A stretch of DNA of 64,000 bases from JANRLJ01 sp033762735 (GCA_033762735.1 JANRLJ010000111.1:11851-75850); one strand, 5' to 3'; counted from the stretch's first letter, positions 50,413 through 59,088 are shown. Notes: a model not told the origin generated them from the letters alone. Program-made: numbers and translations.

Positions 50413-51234
50413 ATGAGTTCAGACTCAACCCTTGACCCTTTACCGCAGGTCGCTGAGGCGGCAATCTCTGAGGCGGCAACCTCTGCCGCCGAGACACAGC
50501 CCGACCCCGTTCCCGCCGCCAGCGAATTTTACGCCCCGCCCCGTGTGCTGATTATCGTCGCCCACGCCGATGACATCGAGTTCGGCTCGGCAGGCACAGT
50601 CGCCCGCTGGACGGAAGCAGGCAGCGAAGTCACCTACTGCATCGTGACCGACAACGGCAGCGGCAGCAACGAGCCGGGTGTGAAACGGGCCGATCTGGTG
50701 GAACGGCGCCGCCGTGAGCAGATCGCCGCCGCCGAAATCCTCGGTGTGCGAGATGTGCGCTTTCTGAACTACCCCGATGGCTACCTCGAACCCACCCTTG
50801 CCCTGCGCCGTGACCTGACCCGCATCATCCGCGAGGTTCGCCCACAGATCGTGCTGACGATGGATCCGACGACCACCTTTATCGATGAGGTGGGCTATAT
50901 CAATCACCCCGATCATCGCGCGGTGGGCGAAGCAGCCATTCATGCCGTGTTCCCCAGCGCCGGAACGCGCCTGATCTTCCCCGAACTGCTGGACGAAGGG
51001 CTGGAGCCGCATAACGTCTCGCGGCTGTATCTGACCGTCGCCACCAAAGCCAATCTGATTGTCGATGTCACGGCGGTCTTCGAGCGCAAGCTGGAGTCGC
51101 TGCGCCAGCACGCCTCTCAGTTAAATGAGGAAGCGTTCGAAATGATTACGCGCTGGGGGGCGGAAGAAGGCGCACGGCACGGGATGGGTTATGCCGAGTC
51201 TTTCCGTGTTCTGGTGATGGATTCGAATGGTTAA
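50413..51234 (+). CDS. PIG-L family deacetylase
   Basis: Zinc-dependent N-deacetylase of the GlcNAc-PI/LmbE type, 273 residues. The metal motif VAHADDIEFGSAGTV (usual form HPDD, here HADD) and the distal HPDHRAVGEAA are both present, with TDNGSGSNEP between. The N-terminal 37 residues are Ala/Glu-rich and probably unstructured. AGGA precedes the ATG. Known members act on GlcNAc-linked thiols, lipids or glycans; bacillithiol-like synthesis would fit the DinB protein elsewhere in the window, but this is speculative. The MFS gene follows by 89 bp. Confidence 0.9.
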   Translation: MSSDSTLDPLPQVAEAAISEAATSAAETQPDPVPAASEFYAPPRVLIIVAHADDIEFGSAGTVARWTEAGSEVTYCIVTDNGSGSNEPGVKRADLVERRRREQIAAAEILGVRDVRFLNYPDGYLEPTLALRRDLTRIIREVRPQIVLTMDPTTTFIDEVGYINHPDHRAVGEAAIHAVFPSAGTRLIFPELLDEGLEPHNVSRLYLTVATKANLIVDVTAVFERKLESLRQHASQLNEEAFEMITRWGAEEGARHGMGYAESFRVLVMDSNG

Positions 51235-51322
51235 TCGACGGTTGGCGCAGGGTGGTGTAGGATAAAGTCTCTGGCTCGTCAATCCACCCTGCATTTTTCA
51301 CATCTGACTGAAAGTTTTTAAA

Positions 51323-52621
51323 ATGGCACCAACACCAACACCTGAGGCACGCCCTGACCCGTTTTCGGCGCTGCGATTTCGTGATTTCCGGCTGCTGATT
51401 TCCGGGCGATTTGTCGCGCAGATCGGCGAGATGATGGTCAGCGTCGGCGTCGGCTGGGAGCTTTATGAGCGCACGGGCGATGCGTTCGCGCTGGGGTTGG
51501 TCGGGCTGGTGCAGATTTTGCCCGTCATGCTGTTCTCGCTGCCCGGCGGGTACATGGCCGACCGCTATAACCGCAAGCAGATCACGCTCTGGTCACAGTT
51601 GGTGTTGATCGTCTGTTCGCTGGCGCTGGTGGGGCTGTCTGTTTCGCAGGGACCGCTGTGGGCGCTGTATCTGATTCTGGCGGTGATCGGCACTGCCCGC
51701 GCTTTTAATAACCCGGCGGAAGGGGCGCTCACGCCGCAGACCGTCCCGCCTGAACAGTTCTTCAACGCGATCACGTGGAGCACGAGCGTCTGGCAGCTTT
51801 CGGCCATTACTGGCCCGGCAATTGGCGGCCTGCTGATCGGTCTGGCGGGGTCGGCGTGGCTGGTCTATTTCATGAATGCGCTGGCGGGTGGGGTGCTGGT
51901 GGTCGCGCTGCTGCTCATCCGCGCCCCACAGACCAGCTTCATCGCGGCAGAAGAGCCGCCGTTAGAGGCACTGCGGCAGGGTATTCGCTTCTTAAGCCGC
52001 ACCCAGATTATCCTCGCAGCCATCACGCTTGATATGTTCGCCGTGCTGTTCGGCGGCGCGACGTTTCTGCTGCCTGTCTTTGCGAAGGATATTCTGTTCG
52101 TGGACGCGACCGGGCTGGGGATTCTCCGCGCTGCGCCGTCGGTGGGGGCGCTGCTGATGGCGACCTGGCTGGCGCGGCGTCCGCCCTTCCAGCAGGCCGG
52201 GCAGGCGCTGCTGTGGGCGGTGGCAGGCTTTGGCGTGGCGACAATTGTTTTTGGCCTCTCGACCTCGTTCTGGCTGTCGCTGGCGATGCTGGTGCTGCTG
52301 GGCGCACTCGATAATATCAGCGTGGTCATCCGCCATCTGCTGGTGCTGACTTATACGCCGGACGAGATGCGCGGGCGCGTGGGTGCGGTCAACAGCGTGT
52401 TCATCGGCGCGTCGAACGAACTCGGCGGCTTTGAATCCGGCGTGGCGGCGGCGCTGCTGGGGCCCGTGGGCGCGGTGGTCTTCGGTGGCTTCGGGACGCT
52501 GGCGGTGGTCGGCGCGGTAGCGTGGCTCTCACCGCAGCTTCGCAACCTCGGCCAGATCAGGAAAGACGAGGAGGTGGAAGTCATCACCCGCGCAGTGGAA
52601 ACGGAGACGGCCTCGGCTTAA
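51323..52621 (+). CDS. MFS transporter (MFS_3 group)
   Basis: A 432-residue inner-membrane protein with about 12 helices. The motif-A loop GYMADRYNRKQ sits between helices 2 and 3, and a related loop (FAKDILFVDATGLG) lies in the second half. The pattern is that of EntS-like drug or siderophore exporters. The ribosome binding site is weak. It is on the same strand as the PIG-L deacetylase and convergent with the di-heme cytochrome gene. The substrate cannot be inferred. Confidence 0.9.
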   Translation: MAPTPTPEARPDPFSALRFRDFRLLISGRFVAQIGEMMVSVGVGWELYERTGDAFALGLVGLVQILPVMLFSLPGGYMADRYNRKQITLWSQLVLIVCSLALVGLSVSQGPLWALYLILAVIGTARAFNNPAEGALTPQTVPPEQFFNAITWSTSVWQLSAITGPAIGGLLIGLAGSAWLVYFMNALAGGVLVVALLLIRAPQTSFIAAEEPPLEALRQGIRFLSRTQIILAAITLDMFAVLFGGATFLLPVFAKDILFVDATGLGILRAAPSVGALLMATWLARRPPFQQAGQALLWAVAGFGVATIVFGLSTSFWLSLAMLVLLGALDNISVVIRHLLVLTYTPDEMRGRVGAVNSVFIGASNELGGFESGVAAALLGPVGAVVFGGFGTLAVVGAVAWLSPQLRNLGQIRKDEEVEVITRAVETETASA

Positions 52622-52645
52622 GTCTGAAGCCAGGTTGCGAACGAA

Positions 52646-53929
52646 TCACCCGGCGTCATCTGCTGCCAGAATCCACGCTTCTAACAGGGCAATGATACGT
52701 GGGTCAGGATCAGCCAGACCACCCTCACGCGGAGGCATTCGCCGCCTGCCTTCCAGCCCATGCAGCCGGAGATAAATTTCGCTTGTCTCCAGGCTGCCCG
52801 GTGTAACCAGCGGATGCGCCCCGACCATCATCACACCGTTGACACTGAGCAGATCGAGAAGTTCCTGCGCTGTGTAAGCCCGGTTGGGGTCGAGGATAAA
52901 AGCGCTGAACGCGGCGGCTGCACCGGGCGACGCATTATGGCAGGAGGCGCAGTTGTTCCGCAGTACCGCGACAACTTCGGTCGTTAAGTCCTCGAAGGAT
53001 GATGCCTCAAGCGACTCGCTTTCCGGCGGCATCAGGTAGTCGGGACTCAGCAGCGACTCCCCATCTACCAGCCATCCTGCTTCCATGAGCGCGGTGAACG
53101 ACTCTGCTGTGAGGTTATTGGGATGCAGCCCGAAAACGTAAATCGGGTCATCTTCCGCATTGGGATAGGCACCATTTGCCCCCCTGTGACAGACTTGGCA
53201 CTGCGTCTGCCCCGGAAAAACGTAGGGATACTGGACGCCGCGCGCATCCTCAAACCGCACTTCCAGCGTCGAGGCGGTCGATTGTGTCGGCAGCCAGTCG
53301 GTCGGCTGGAACCAGTAACGCGCTGCTTCCTCGCTGGTCGATGGCAGCACGACGGTTGTCTCCTCGCTTCCGGTGGGGGCGTAGTGTGAACTGTAGTAAG
53401 CCCAGCCTTCCGGCGCACGGTCGGAGGGGCGAACGCGGGCGATAATGCGCCGTTCGATCAGGAACGTTCCCCGGTCGGTTTCAACATAAAACTCCTTCCA
53501 CCACAGCGTCCCGACGGGCACATTCACAACTGCGTCGCCTTCCAATCCCTGGCTGACCGTGATGGCCTGCTCCGACGGCACCCATATCCAGCGTTTCTTG
53601 ACCGGGACGCTGCTGCCATTGGAGAGCGGTTCGCGCACATCGTAGGGCAGTGCATCCAGCGGTGGCGGCGGAAGCTGCATCGAGAAGAAGGCCGGATTGA
53701 TCTCGCTGCCGCTGATGGGATACGCCGCTGGAATTTCGGTTTCCACAGTTGCAACCATTTCGCTCAACCCTTGCTGTGCAGCATTCTCTACCGCGCTGTT
53801 GATGCGTGCCGTTTCGCCCAGGCTCCACACCAGCATCCCCATCAGGATCAGCAGGGCAGGGAGCACCGTCAGGGTTTGGAACAATCGCGTGCGGTCGATT
53901 CGCACGGTGATGATGTCTCTGGTCGCCAT
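52646..53929 (-). CDS. Di-heme c-type cytochrome, membrane-anchored
   Basis: A 427-residue exported redox protein. An N-terminal membrane helix (LTVLPALLILMGMLVWSLG) is followed by a large unknown domain (about 50-230). Two CxxCH heme sites come next: CQVCH at residues 244-248 and CASCH at 327-331. MPPREGG near the C-terminus could supply an axial Met. It starts 4 bp after the cytochrome c gene's stop (gap of 3), so it is the third gene of a cytochrome operon transcribed from about 54860. Electron transfer outside the cell membrane is clear; whether it is a peroxidase, dehydrogenase partner or respiratory carrier is not. Confidence 0.85.
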   Translation of the reverse strand: MATRDIITVRIDRTRLFQTLTVLPALLILMGMLVWSLGETARINSAVENAAQQGLSEMVATVETEIPAAYPISGSEINPAFFSMQLPPPPLDALPYDVREPLSNGSSVPVKKRWIWVPSEQAITVSQGLEGDAVVNVPVGTLWWKEFYVETDRGTFLIERRIIARVRPSDRAPEGWAYYSSHYAPTGSEETTVVLPSTSEEAARYWFQPTDWLPTQSTASTLEVRFEDARGVQYPYVFPGQTQCQVCHRGANGAYPNAEDDPIYVFGLHPNNLTAESFTALMEAGWLVDGESLLSPDYLMPPESESLEASSFEDLTTEVVAVLRNNCASCHNASPGAAAAFSAFILDPNRAYTAQELLDLLSVNGVMMVGAHPLVTPGSLETSEIYLRLHGLEGRRRMPPREGGLADPDPRIIALLEAWILAADDAG

Positions 53930-53932
53930 CCG

Positions 53933-54409
53933 TTATTCTCCGGCTTCTTCCAGCGACAGCAGGAACGCGATCAGGTCGGCGATCTGCTGCTGGCTCAGGA
54001 CTTCGGCGTAATTGCCCGGCATTACGTTCACGTAGCCTTCGACCACGTGTGCGCCGGGCTGAGTAATGCTGGTATAGAGATAGTCCTGCGCCGACTGACC
54101 GGGGACGCGCTCTGCTGCACGGCTGCCCACGCCAGCGAGTCCGGGGCCGACGCGGCGCTCATCCGTCGGCAGATGACAGGTCGAACAGGCGGGCGCACCG
54201 CCGATGCTCTGCTCGAACAAGGCCGCGCCGCGTTGGGCATCGCCGACATCCAGCGCAGCCGCTTCACCCGTTGCCTCGGTAATAGGAGTCGCTGTCCGTT
54301 CTGCACTACTGTTCGCGCCGCTATTGGCGCCGCCATTTGCGCCGCCACATGCAGCCAGAAGAACCATGAGCAGCACGGTCATCAATGAGCCACTTCGCTT
54401 CGTGCTCAT
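53933..54409 (-). CDS. Lipoprotein c-type cytochrome
   Basis: A 158-residue exported protein. The lipobox MVLLAACGG makes Cys21 the lipidated residue. A Gly/Asn/Ala linker (NGGANSGANS) leads to a class I cytochrome c domain: GAALFEQSIGGAPACSTCHL (heme site Cys75, Cys78, His79) and an axial Met in NVMPGNYAEVLSQQ. It lies 1 bp after the membrane cytochrome gene and 3 bp before the di-heme gene, so the three form one operon and probably one electron-transfer chain on the outer face of the membrane. Confidence 0.92.
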   Translation of the reverse strand: MSTKRSGSLMTVLLMVLLAACGGANGGANSGANSSAERTATPITEATGEAAALDVGDAQRGAALFEQSIGGAPACSTCHLPTDERRVGPGLAGVGSRAAERVPGQSAQDYLYTSITQPGAHVVEGYVNVMPGNYAEVLSQQQIADLIAFLLSLEEAGE

Positions 54410-54410
54410 G

Positions 54411-54860
54411 TCACGACAGCCGCAGCAGTGGCCGCCACCAGGGAATGGCTGCCAGAATCAGGAGGGTCGCCAGCGTGTAACAGATGATGGCCCAGCGGAA
54501 CTTCGCGCGGTCGCCTTCGGCCTTGCGGGAACGCGCCCGCCCCATGTGGACGATGCCGATTGCAATCATCATCTGGAGGGGATGTTCCAGGCCGAAAAAC
54601 CGTAGTTCGCGCACCTGCATCGCTGCGCCCATATCGCGCATGGCAGCCTGCGCAATGCCGACGGGCTGGAAATAGAGCAGCACGCCGAAGACGAACTGAA
54701 GCGAGATGGCACCCGCGAAGGCAATTCCGGCGCGGTCATCCCAGACCGTCCATTCACGGCGGCGCAGCCACCCTGCCCAGGCGCGATACAACGCCCAGAG
54801 CATCACCACCAGCACCAGCCAGCGGGTGTAACTGTGGAGGTAGAGGGCAAGCGAGTACAT
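54411..54860 (-). CDS. Small membrane cytochrome b-like protein
   Basis: 149 residues from ATG 54860 (AGGAAAGGA 5 bases before; the longer frame from 54932 has no signal). Four predicted helices, with His residues placed as heme ligands in YLHSYTRWLVL, FFGLEHPLQMMI and GIVHMGRARS. LHSYTRW near the start matches a group of small bacterial cytochrome B proteins as I recall them. It would pass electrons between the quinone pool and the two c-type cytochromes encoded next. The assignment rests on the histidine pattern and operon context. Confidence 0.75.
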   Translation of the reverse strand: MYSLALYLHSYTRWLVLVVMLWALYRAWAGWLRRREWTVWDDRAGIAFAGAISLQFVFGVLLYFQPVGIAQAAMRDMGAAMQVRELRFFGLEHPLQMMIAIGIVHMGRARSRKAEGDRAKFRWAIICYTLATLLILAAIPWWRPLLRLS

Positions 54861-54994
54861 CAAAATCCTTTCCTGAGCGACAACCTTCAGAGATATGATG
54901 CCCATGTTAGGAAAGGTCAATTCGTCTTTCAAACAACAAATCGTTACAATTGTGCCAAATTGAACAAAGATGGATTTTTGTACCAGTCGGGCAG

Positions 54995-55603
54995 ATGACG
55001 AAGCAGGATCGCAGCAATCGGCAGACCGAACGGATTCGCAAAGCGCTGCAACAGGCGTTTATTGCGCTGCTTCGGGAAAAGACTTACGAGGCAATTTCGG
55101 TAGGCGATATTGCTGACCGGGCGGATGTGGGCCGCAGCACGTTCTATCGGCACTACGAGACGAAAGCCGATCTGCTGATAAGCCTGCACGATGGCGCATT
55201 TGGACGGCTGACGGATGGACTGGTGACAGCGGACGACTGGCTGCGGGACGAACCGCCTGCGCTGCTGATCGAGTTTTTAGAGCGCGCCGGGCATGTCGAG
55301 CGGCTGATGCCCTACCTGTACACGCTGGGGAAAGACGTGGATGTCGTCACGCGCAAGCTGGACGAAGTGCTGGCGGCACAGGTTGAAGCGCGGCTGCGGG
55401 CGGCGTTTGCAGACGTCGAAAGCACTGTACCGCTGCCAGTGCTGGCACATGCCATCGCCGGAATGTTCCGGTGGGTCATTCAGTGGTGGATCAGTACTCG
55501 GCATGACGAGGCTCGTCCGAACGCGGCACAGATCGCTCGGCACCTGCATCATCTGGCACGGGCAATGGTGCGCGAGGCTTTTACGGATTTTACGAACGGT
55601 TAA
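54995..55603 (+). CDS. TetR/AcrR-family regulator next to cytochrome operon
   Basis: 202 residues from ATG 54995; an upstream in-frame start at 54950 lacks a ribosome binding site. The HTH region is clear: RIRKALQQAFIALLREKTYE, then ISVGDIADRADVGRSTFYRH. The C-terminal domain resembles the TetR_C_14-like group (a helical bundle ending FRWVIQWWIS). It is divergent from the three-gene cytochrome operon, whose start is 134 bp away, so it is the natural candidate to control it. It overlaps the convergent citrate synthase gene by 4 bp. Confidence 0.9.
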   Translation: MTKQDRSNRQTERIRKALQQAFIALLREKTYEAISVGDIADRADVGRSTFYRHYETKADLLISLHDGAFGRLTDGLVTADDWLRDEPPALLIEFLERAGHVERLMPYLYTLGKDVDVVTRKLDEVLAAQVEARLRAAFADVESTVPLPVLAHAIAGMFRWVIQWWISTRHDEARPNAAQIARHLHHLARAMVREAFTDFTNG

Positions 55604-56874
55604 TTCGTACTATCTCGAGGTGGAACACCTGTATAACGCGCGCGGGGGCGGATCAACTGGCGCGTCTCGTACTGCTCCAGGGCATGGCCGATCCAGCCTG
55701 CTGTGCGTCCGATGGCGAACAGAGCGAGGGCGCTCCCACGTGGCAGACCGAGCGCCTGCGTCAGCGCCACCAGCGCCAGATCGATTACAGGCGGCTTGCC
55801 GACCAGTTCGGCCATCACCTGCGTCAGTTCATCGACTACCGCCAGCACAGGCGACTCCGGTGCATACACCCGCAAAAGGGCAAGCAGCACGACGGTGCGC
55901 GGGTCAGCATCGGGATAAAGCCTGTGCCCGAAGCCGGAAATCCCCTCGCCCAGGCGCAGCTTTTCCGCCACGAACGGGCGCACGTCCGCCGACGATTGCA
56001 ACACGCGCATCATGGCCTCGACGCGCTCGGTATGCCCGCCGTGTTTGAACCCCTGCAAGGCCGCCAATCCACCTGTGACGACGGCATAAGGAGATGCTTC
56101 CGATGAAGCCACCGCCCGCGCTGTAAAAGCTGACACATTGAATTCATGATCGGCGCACAGGATCAGCGCGGCATTCAGCAGCGGCACGGCGGACTCATCC
56201 AGTCCCCAGCCCTGCGCCAGCCTTTGCGCGATAGACCTCTCATCGGCTCCGTCATGCTGTTGGCGAACATGGTTTCCACTCACCGCGGCCAGCAGCGGGA
56301 TGATGCGCACCCCGGTTCGCATCACACTTTCCGTGCGCAGATCATAGGCCGCTAAATCCTCGGCTGCGGCCAGCGCCAGCGCGGTCTGGAAGGCCTGCAC
56401 GAACGACAGCGCCGGGTTGGCTTGCCACAGCGTTGCGACGGTTTCGATGGCCGAGGGCGAAGGCACCGCCTCGCTGAAGAACTGCTTTCCGCTGTCCAGT
56501 TCGCCCGTCCACAGCAGCAGTGCCACATCCTCAAATGAGCGCTCGACCGCCAACTGCGTTGCATCGTACCCGCGATAGTACAACCGCCCATCTTCGATCA
56601 GGGTGATCGCCGAATCCATCACGGGCGTTCCCCAGTGCAAGGCCGCCTGTGCCGCCTTCGAGGGGTCCTCGCGCTGCTCCCGGCGGTCGATCAACTTCTG
56701 CACATCCTCGGCCAGATAGCGCCGGGTGCGACGGGTATCATCCAGCGGCTCAGAGCGGATCAAGCCCCGGCTGACGTAGGCGTACAGCGTCGGCAGGGTG
56801 ATGCCCAACTGCTCGGCGGCATCTTTGGCAGAGAGGTAACGCGCTTTTGTCGGCATCAGGTTTTGCCTATACAT
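55600..56874 (-). CDS. Citrate synthase-family protein with N-terminal helix-turn-helix domain
   Basis: About 424 residues. An N-terminal MerR/excisionase-like HTH (ARYLSAKDAAEQLGITLPTL, then AYVSRGLIRSE) is fused to a citrate synthase domain. Catalytic residues are visible: ADHEFNVSAFTARAVASS (first His), GFGHRLYPDADPR (second His, CoA/oxaloacetate region) and the distal Asp/Arg region. I use ATG 56874 (or 56856) over a TTG at 56889, because the divergent promoter would start transcription near 56894. HTH-fused citrate synthases exist and may sense or regulate their own pathway. The neighbour is a second acyl-CoA condensing enzyme. Substrate could be oxaloacetate or another 2-oxoacid. Confidence 0.9.
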   Translation of the reverse strand: MYRQNLMPTKARYLSAKDAAEQLGITLPTLYAYVSRGLIRSEPLDDTRRTRRYLAEDVQKLIDRREQREDPSKAAQAALHWGTPVMDSAITLIEDGRLYYRGYDATQLAVERSFEDVALLLWTGELDSGKQFFSEAVPSPSAIETVATLWQANPALSFVQAFQTALALAAAEDLAAYDLRTESVMRTGVRIIPLLAAVSGNHVRQQHDGADERSIAQRLAQGWGLDESAVPLLNAALILCADHEFNVSAFTARAVASSEASPYAVVTGGLAALQGFKHGGHTERVEAMMRVLQSSADVRPFVAEKLRLGEGISGFGHRLYPDADPRTVVLLALLRVYAPESPVLAVVDELTQVMAELVGKPPVIDLALVALTQALGLPRGSALALFAIGRTAGWIGHALEQYETRQLIRPRARYTGVPPRDSTN

Positions 56875-56889
56875 TGATTTTTCAATCAA
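56874..56889. promoter_or_regulatory. Perfect dyad between the divergent condensing-enzyme genes
   Basis: TTGATT and AATCAA flank a 4-base centre. It sits at the start of the citrate synthase transcript and just left of the -35 of the other gene, a place where the HTH-bearing citrate synthase could regulate both. The link is inference. Confidence 0.5.
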
Positions 56890-56891
56890 GA

Positions 56892-56920
56892 TTGACAGGA
56901 TTTATCCATCTATCTATGCT
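56892..56920 (+). promoter_or_regulatory. Promoter of the DRE-TIM metallolyase gene
   Basis: -35 TTGACA (56892-56897), 17-bp spacer, -10 TATGCT (56915-56920). It leaves a leader of about 40 bases before ATG 56968. Confidence 0.7.
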
Positions 56921-56929
56921 GATTGTAAA
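56901..56929 (-). promoter_or_regulatory. Candidate promoter of the HTH-citrate synthase gene
   Basis: On the minus strand -35 TTTACA (56924-56929) and -10 GATAAA (56901-56906) are 17 bp apart and overlap the opposite promoter, so the two would compete for polymerase. Confidence 0.5.
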
Positions 56930-56967
56930 GAGGTTGATGGACGAGCGCAAGTAAAGGACAACTCACG

Positions 56968-58293
56968 ATGCACATGCCAGAACCGGAACAGCCCGATTAT
57001 TTTCTCGACAGCTCCCCGCGCGATAACTTCCCGCAGTACGCCTGGACGCAGCGCCCGGCTGGACTGCCCGCGCAGGCCTGGACGACCGAAACTACGCACC
57101 GCGACGGTCAGCAGGGCGGGCTGCCGCTCACGACCGAGCAAAGCCTGCGGATTTACGACATTCTGTGCGGCTTCACAGGGGAGTCCGGCGCAATCCGGCA
57201 GGCCGAGTTTTTCGTCTATCGTCCGTCGGATAAGGACGCGCTGACGGGGGCGCTGCAACGCTACCAGAGCGGCGCACCGATTGAGCCGACCACCTGGATT
57301 CGCGCCTCGACCAAAGATGTGGAACTCATCAAAGCGCTTGGTGTGCGCGAGACGGGGATGCTGGCGAGCGCGTCGGACTATCACACCTTCCACAAGTTCA
57401 AACCCAGCGGGCGCAATCAGGCCGCGCAGACCTATCTGGACGCGGTGCGCGTGACGCTGGAAGCGGGAATCCGTCCCCGGCTGCACTTGGAAGATGCCAC
57501 CCGCGCACCAATGGATTTCATGAAGCCGTTCGTGGAAGCGGTGCTGGAACTGGCCGCGCCTTATGGCGATGCGCAGCGCCCCAAGTTCCGTGTGTGCGAT
57601 ACGATGGGACTCGGCCTGCCCTACGATGATGTAGCCCTGCCGCGCAGCATCCCCCACATTTTCCGCCAGCTACGGGCGCTGGGCTTGCAGCCGGAAGACC
57701 TGGAATTCCACCCGCACAACGACACGTGGCTGGTGGTGGCGAACTGCCTGTCCGCCGTGCGCGAGGGCTGCGCCGTCATCAACGGCACGTCATTGGGCAA
57801 GGGCGAACGCACGGGCAACGCGCCGCTGGAAGGCGTGCTGCTGCATCTGATCGGCATGGGATACTTCGCGGCGGCTCAGCCCGATTTCGCCGCGCTCAAT
57901 GACCTGGCCGACCTGTACGCCGGGATGGGTGAGGCGCTCCCGCCCAAGTATCCGCTCTATGGCCGCGACGCGCACCGCACCCGCGCGGGTGTCCACGCCG
58001 ACGGGCTGAACAAGTTCTGGTGGATGTATGCGCCGTTCAACGTGCCGGAACTGCTGGGACGCCCGCTGGAAGTCTCGCTTACGAAGGACAGCGGCATTGC
58101 TGGGCTGATCTTCCTCATCCGGCAGCACCTCGGCGTTGATCTGCCGAAGGACGACCCCGGCCTGCTGGAAGTCCATAACTGGCTGCTGGCGGAGTTCGAC
58201 GGCGGGCGGCAGACGGCGGTTGAATGGGAAGAACTCGCGCCCATCGTGCGGCGCTATGTCGGCGCGGCGGAGATACAAAGCCGTTCGTTTTAG
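56968..58293 (+). CDS. DRE-TIM metallolyase (HMGL-like, isopropylmalate/homocitrate synthase superfamily)
   Basis: A 441-residue TIM-barrel enzyme that joins acetyl-CoA to a 2-oxoacid or cleaves the reverse. The metal motif TTETTHRDGQQGGLP (HRDGQQ in place of the usual RDG-Q), the second signature FHPHNDTW (HxH metal ligands) and GTSLGKGERTGNAPLE are intact; CDTMGLGLP precedes them. It lacks the C-terminal allosteric domain of LeuA. AAAGGA precedes the ATG. It is divergent from the HTH-citrate synthase, with overlapping promoters. Isopropylmalate-, citramalate-, homocitrate- or Re-citrate-synthase activity are all possible; the sequence alone does not decide. Confidence 0.9.
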   Translation: MHMPEPEQPDYFLDSSPRDNFPQYAWTQRPAGLPAQAWTTETTHRDGQQGGLPLTTEQSLRIYDILCGFTGESGAIRQAEFFVYRPSDKDALTGALQRYQSGAPIEPTTWIRASTKDVELIKALGVRETGMLASASDYHTFHKFKPSGRNQAAQTYLDAVRVTLEAGIRPRLHLEDATRAPMDFMKPFVEAVLELAAPYGDAQRPKFRVCDTMGLGLPYDDVALPRSIPHIFRQLRALGLQPEDLEFHPHNDTWLVVANCLSAVREGCAVINGTSLGKGERTGNAPLEGVLLHLIGMGYFAAAQPDFAALNDLADLYAGMGEALPPKYPLYGRDAHRTRAGVHADGLNKFWWMYAPFNVPELLGRPLEVSLTKDSGIAGLIFLIRQHLGVDLPKDDPGLLEVHNWLLAEFDGGRQTAVEWEELAPIVRRYVGAAEIQSRSF

Positions 58294-58706
58294 GGCAGCA
58301 GCACAAAGAAATCGGTATGGCGGGGACGAATTATAGAAAAGTCACGGCGATCAAACGTGCAGATTTGTGTGATGTTCAGTCGTTCCGCCACTGCCACAAT
58401 ACAGCAGTCCACGAAATCAAGCCGAGCCGTAGCATAGATTGCTTTAACCTCTCTGGCGCGGGCAAGATCAACCTTTGTTAGGGCTTCCAGTTGATAGTCA
58501 CTCTGTGCGGCAATGTCCAGGAAGCGCAGTACCGCCTGTTCGCTGATTTCTTGAAGCAGTTGCGCAATTTCCGTTAGCGCTACATCCACGACCACCTGCG
58601 TCTGCTGCATCGTTCTGGCGTATGTAATTGCAGCTTGATGATACTTATCGCGTTTATCAAGTTGAGCGTAGAAGAAACTGCTGTCGATCAGAACGCTATT
58701 CGTCAC
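58290..58706 (-). CDS. PIN-domain protein (VapC-like)
   Basis: A 138-residue single PIN domain, a metal-dependent ribonuclease fold. Acidic residues are placed as in VapC: Asp8 in SVLIDSSFF, a Glu in LTEIAQLL, and Asp in LDFVDCCIVA and TFDRRDFSII. The start is GTG 58706 with AAGGA 8 bases before it, overlapping the partner gene by 11 bp. With that partner it forms a toxin-antitoxin-like pair. Its stop overlaps the convergent metallolyase stop by 4 bp. Confidence 0.87.
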   Translation of the reverse strand: MTNSVLIDSSFFYAQLDKRDKYHQAAITYARTMQQTQVVVDVALTEIAQLLQEISEQAVLRFLDIAAQSDYQLEALTKVDLARAREVKAIYATARLDFVDCCIVAVAERLNITQICTFDRRDFSIIRPRHTDFFVLLP

Positions 58707-59052
58707 CTGTTCGGTCCTTGCGGCTTGCTATCCTTTTTTGCACAATTTGGCGCAGAACCTCATCGAAATTCTCGGAAATGTCATCGCGTTGTGATTCGAT
58801 CTGCAGTTCATCCGACAAATTAGCGACAGCTTCTAACAGACTCACACGAGGTGTTGCACTTGCTACAATCACCTCGAACAAGCTCGTGGTTGCCTCCTCA
58901 GCTCCAGCGGGAGTCAGGAGATGAGATTCGGTATCTGTGACAAACGGTAAATTTTCTCCGCCGGCCAGATCATTTACAAGCAGTTGAACCACCCGAAGCT
59001 TTTCAACGTCCGAGAGTTGGTGAAGCTGTTCTACAAAGGCTTCAGAAAGCAT
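58696..59052 (-). CDS. Antitoxin-like partner of the PIN protein
   Basis: 118 residues from ATG 59052 (AAGGAG at 6 bases). The N-terminal helix pair (EAFVEQLHQLSDVEKLRVVQ) resembles small VapB-like or Phd-like leaders; the rest is acidic and Ser-rich (TDTESHLLTPAGAEEATTSL, then ESQRDDISENFDEVLRQIVQ). It precedes and overlaps the PIN gene, the normal antitoxin-toxin order. I do not recognise a named antitoxin family. Confidence 0.72.
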   Translation of the reverse strand: MLSEAFVEQLHQLSDVEKLRVVQLLVNDLAGGENLPFVTDTESHLLTPAGAEEATTSLFEVIVASATPRVSLLEAVANLSDELQIESQRDDISENFDEVLRQIVQKRIASRKDRTGDE

Positions 59053-59088
59053 CGTGTACTCCTTGAACATCTCTTATTTTATATCGGT

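Noticed and set aside
54944..54951. ACAATTGT palindrome upstream of the TetR gene as operator
   Set aside because: Eight bases only, no second half-site pattern and no clear promoter overlap; too weak to list.
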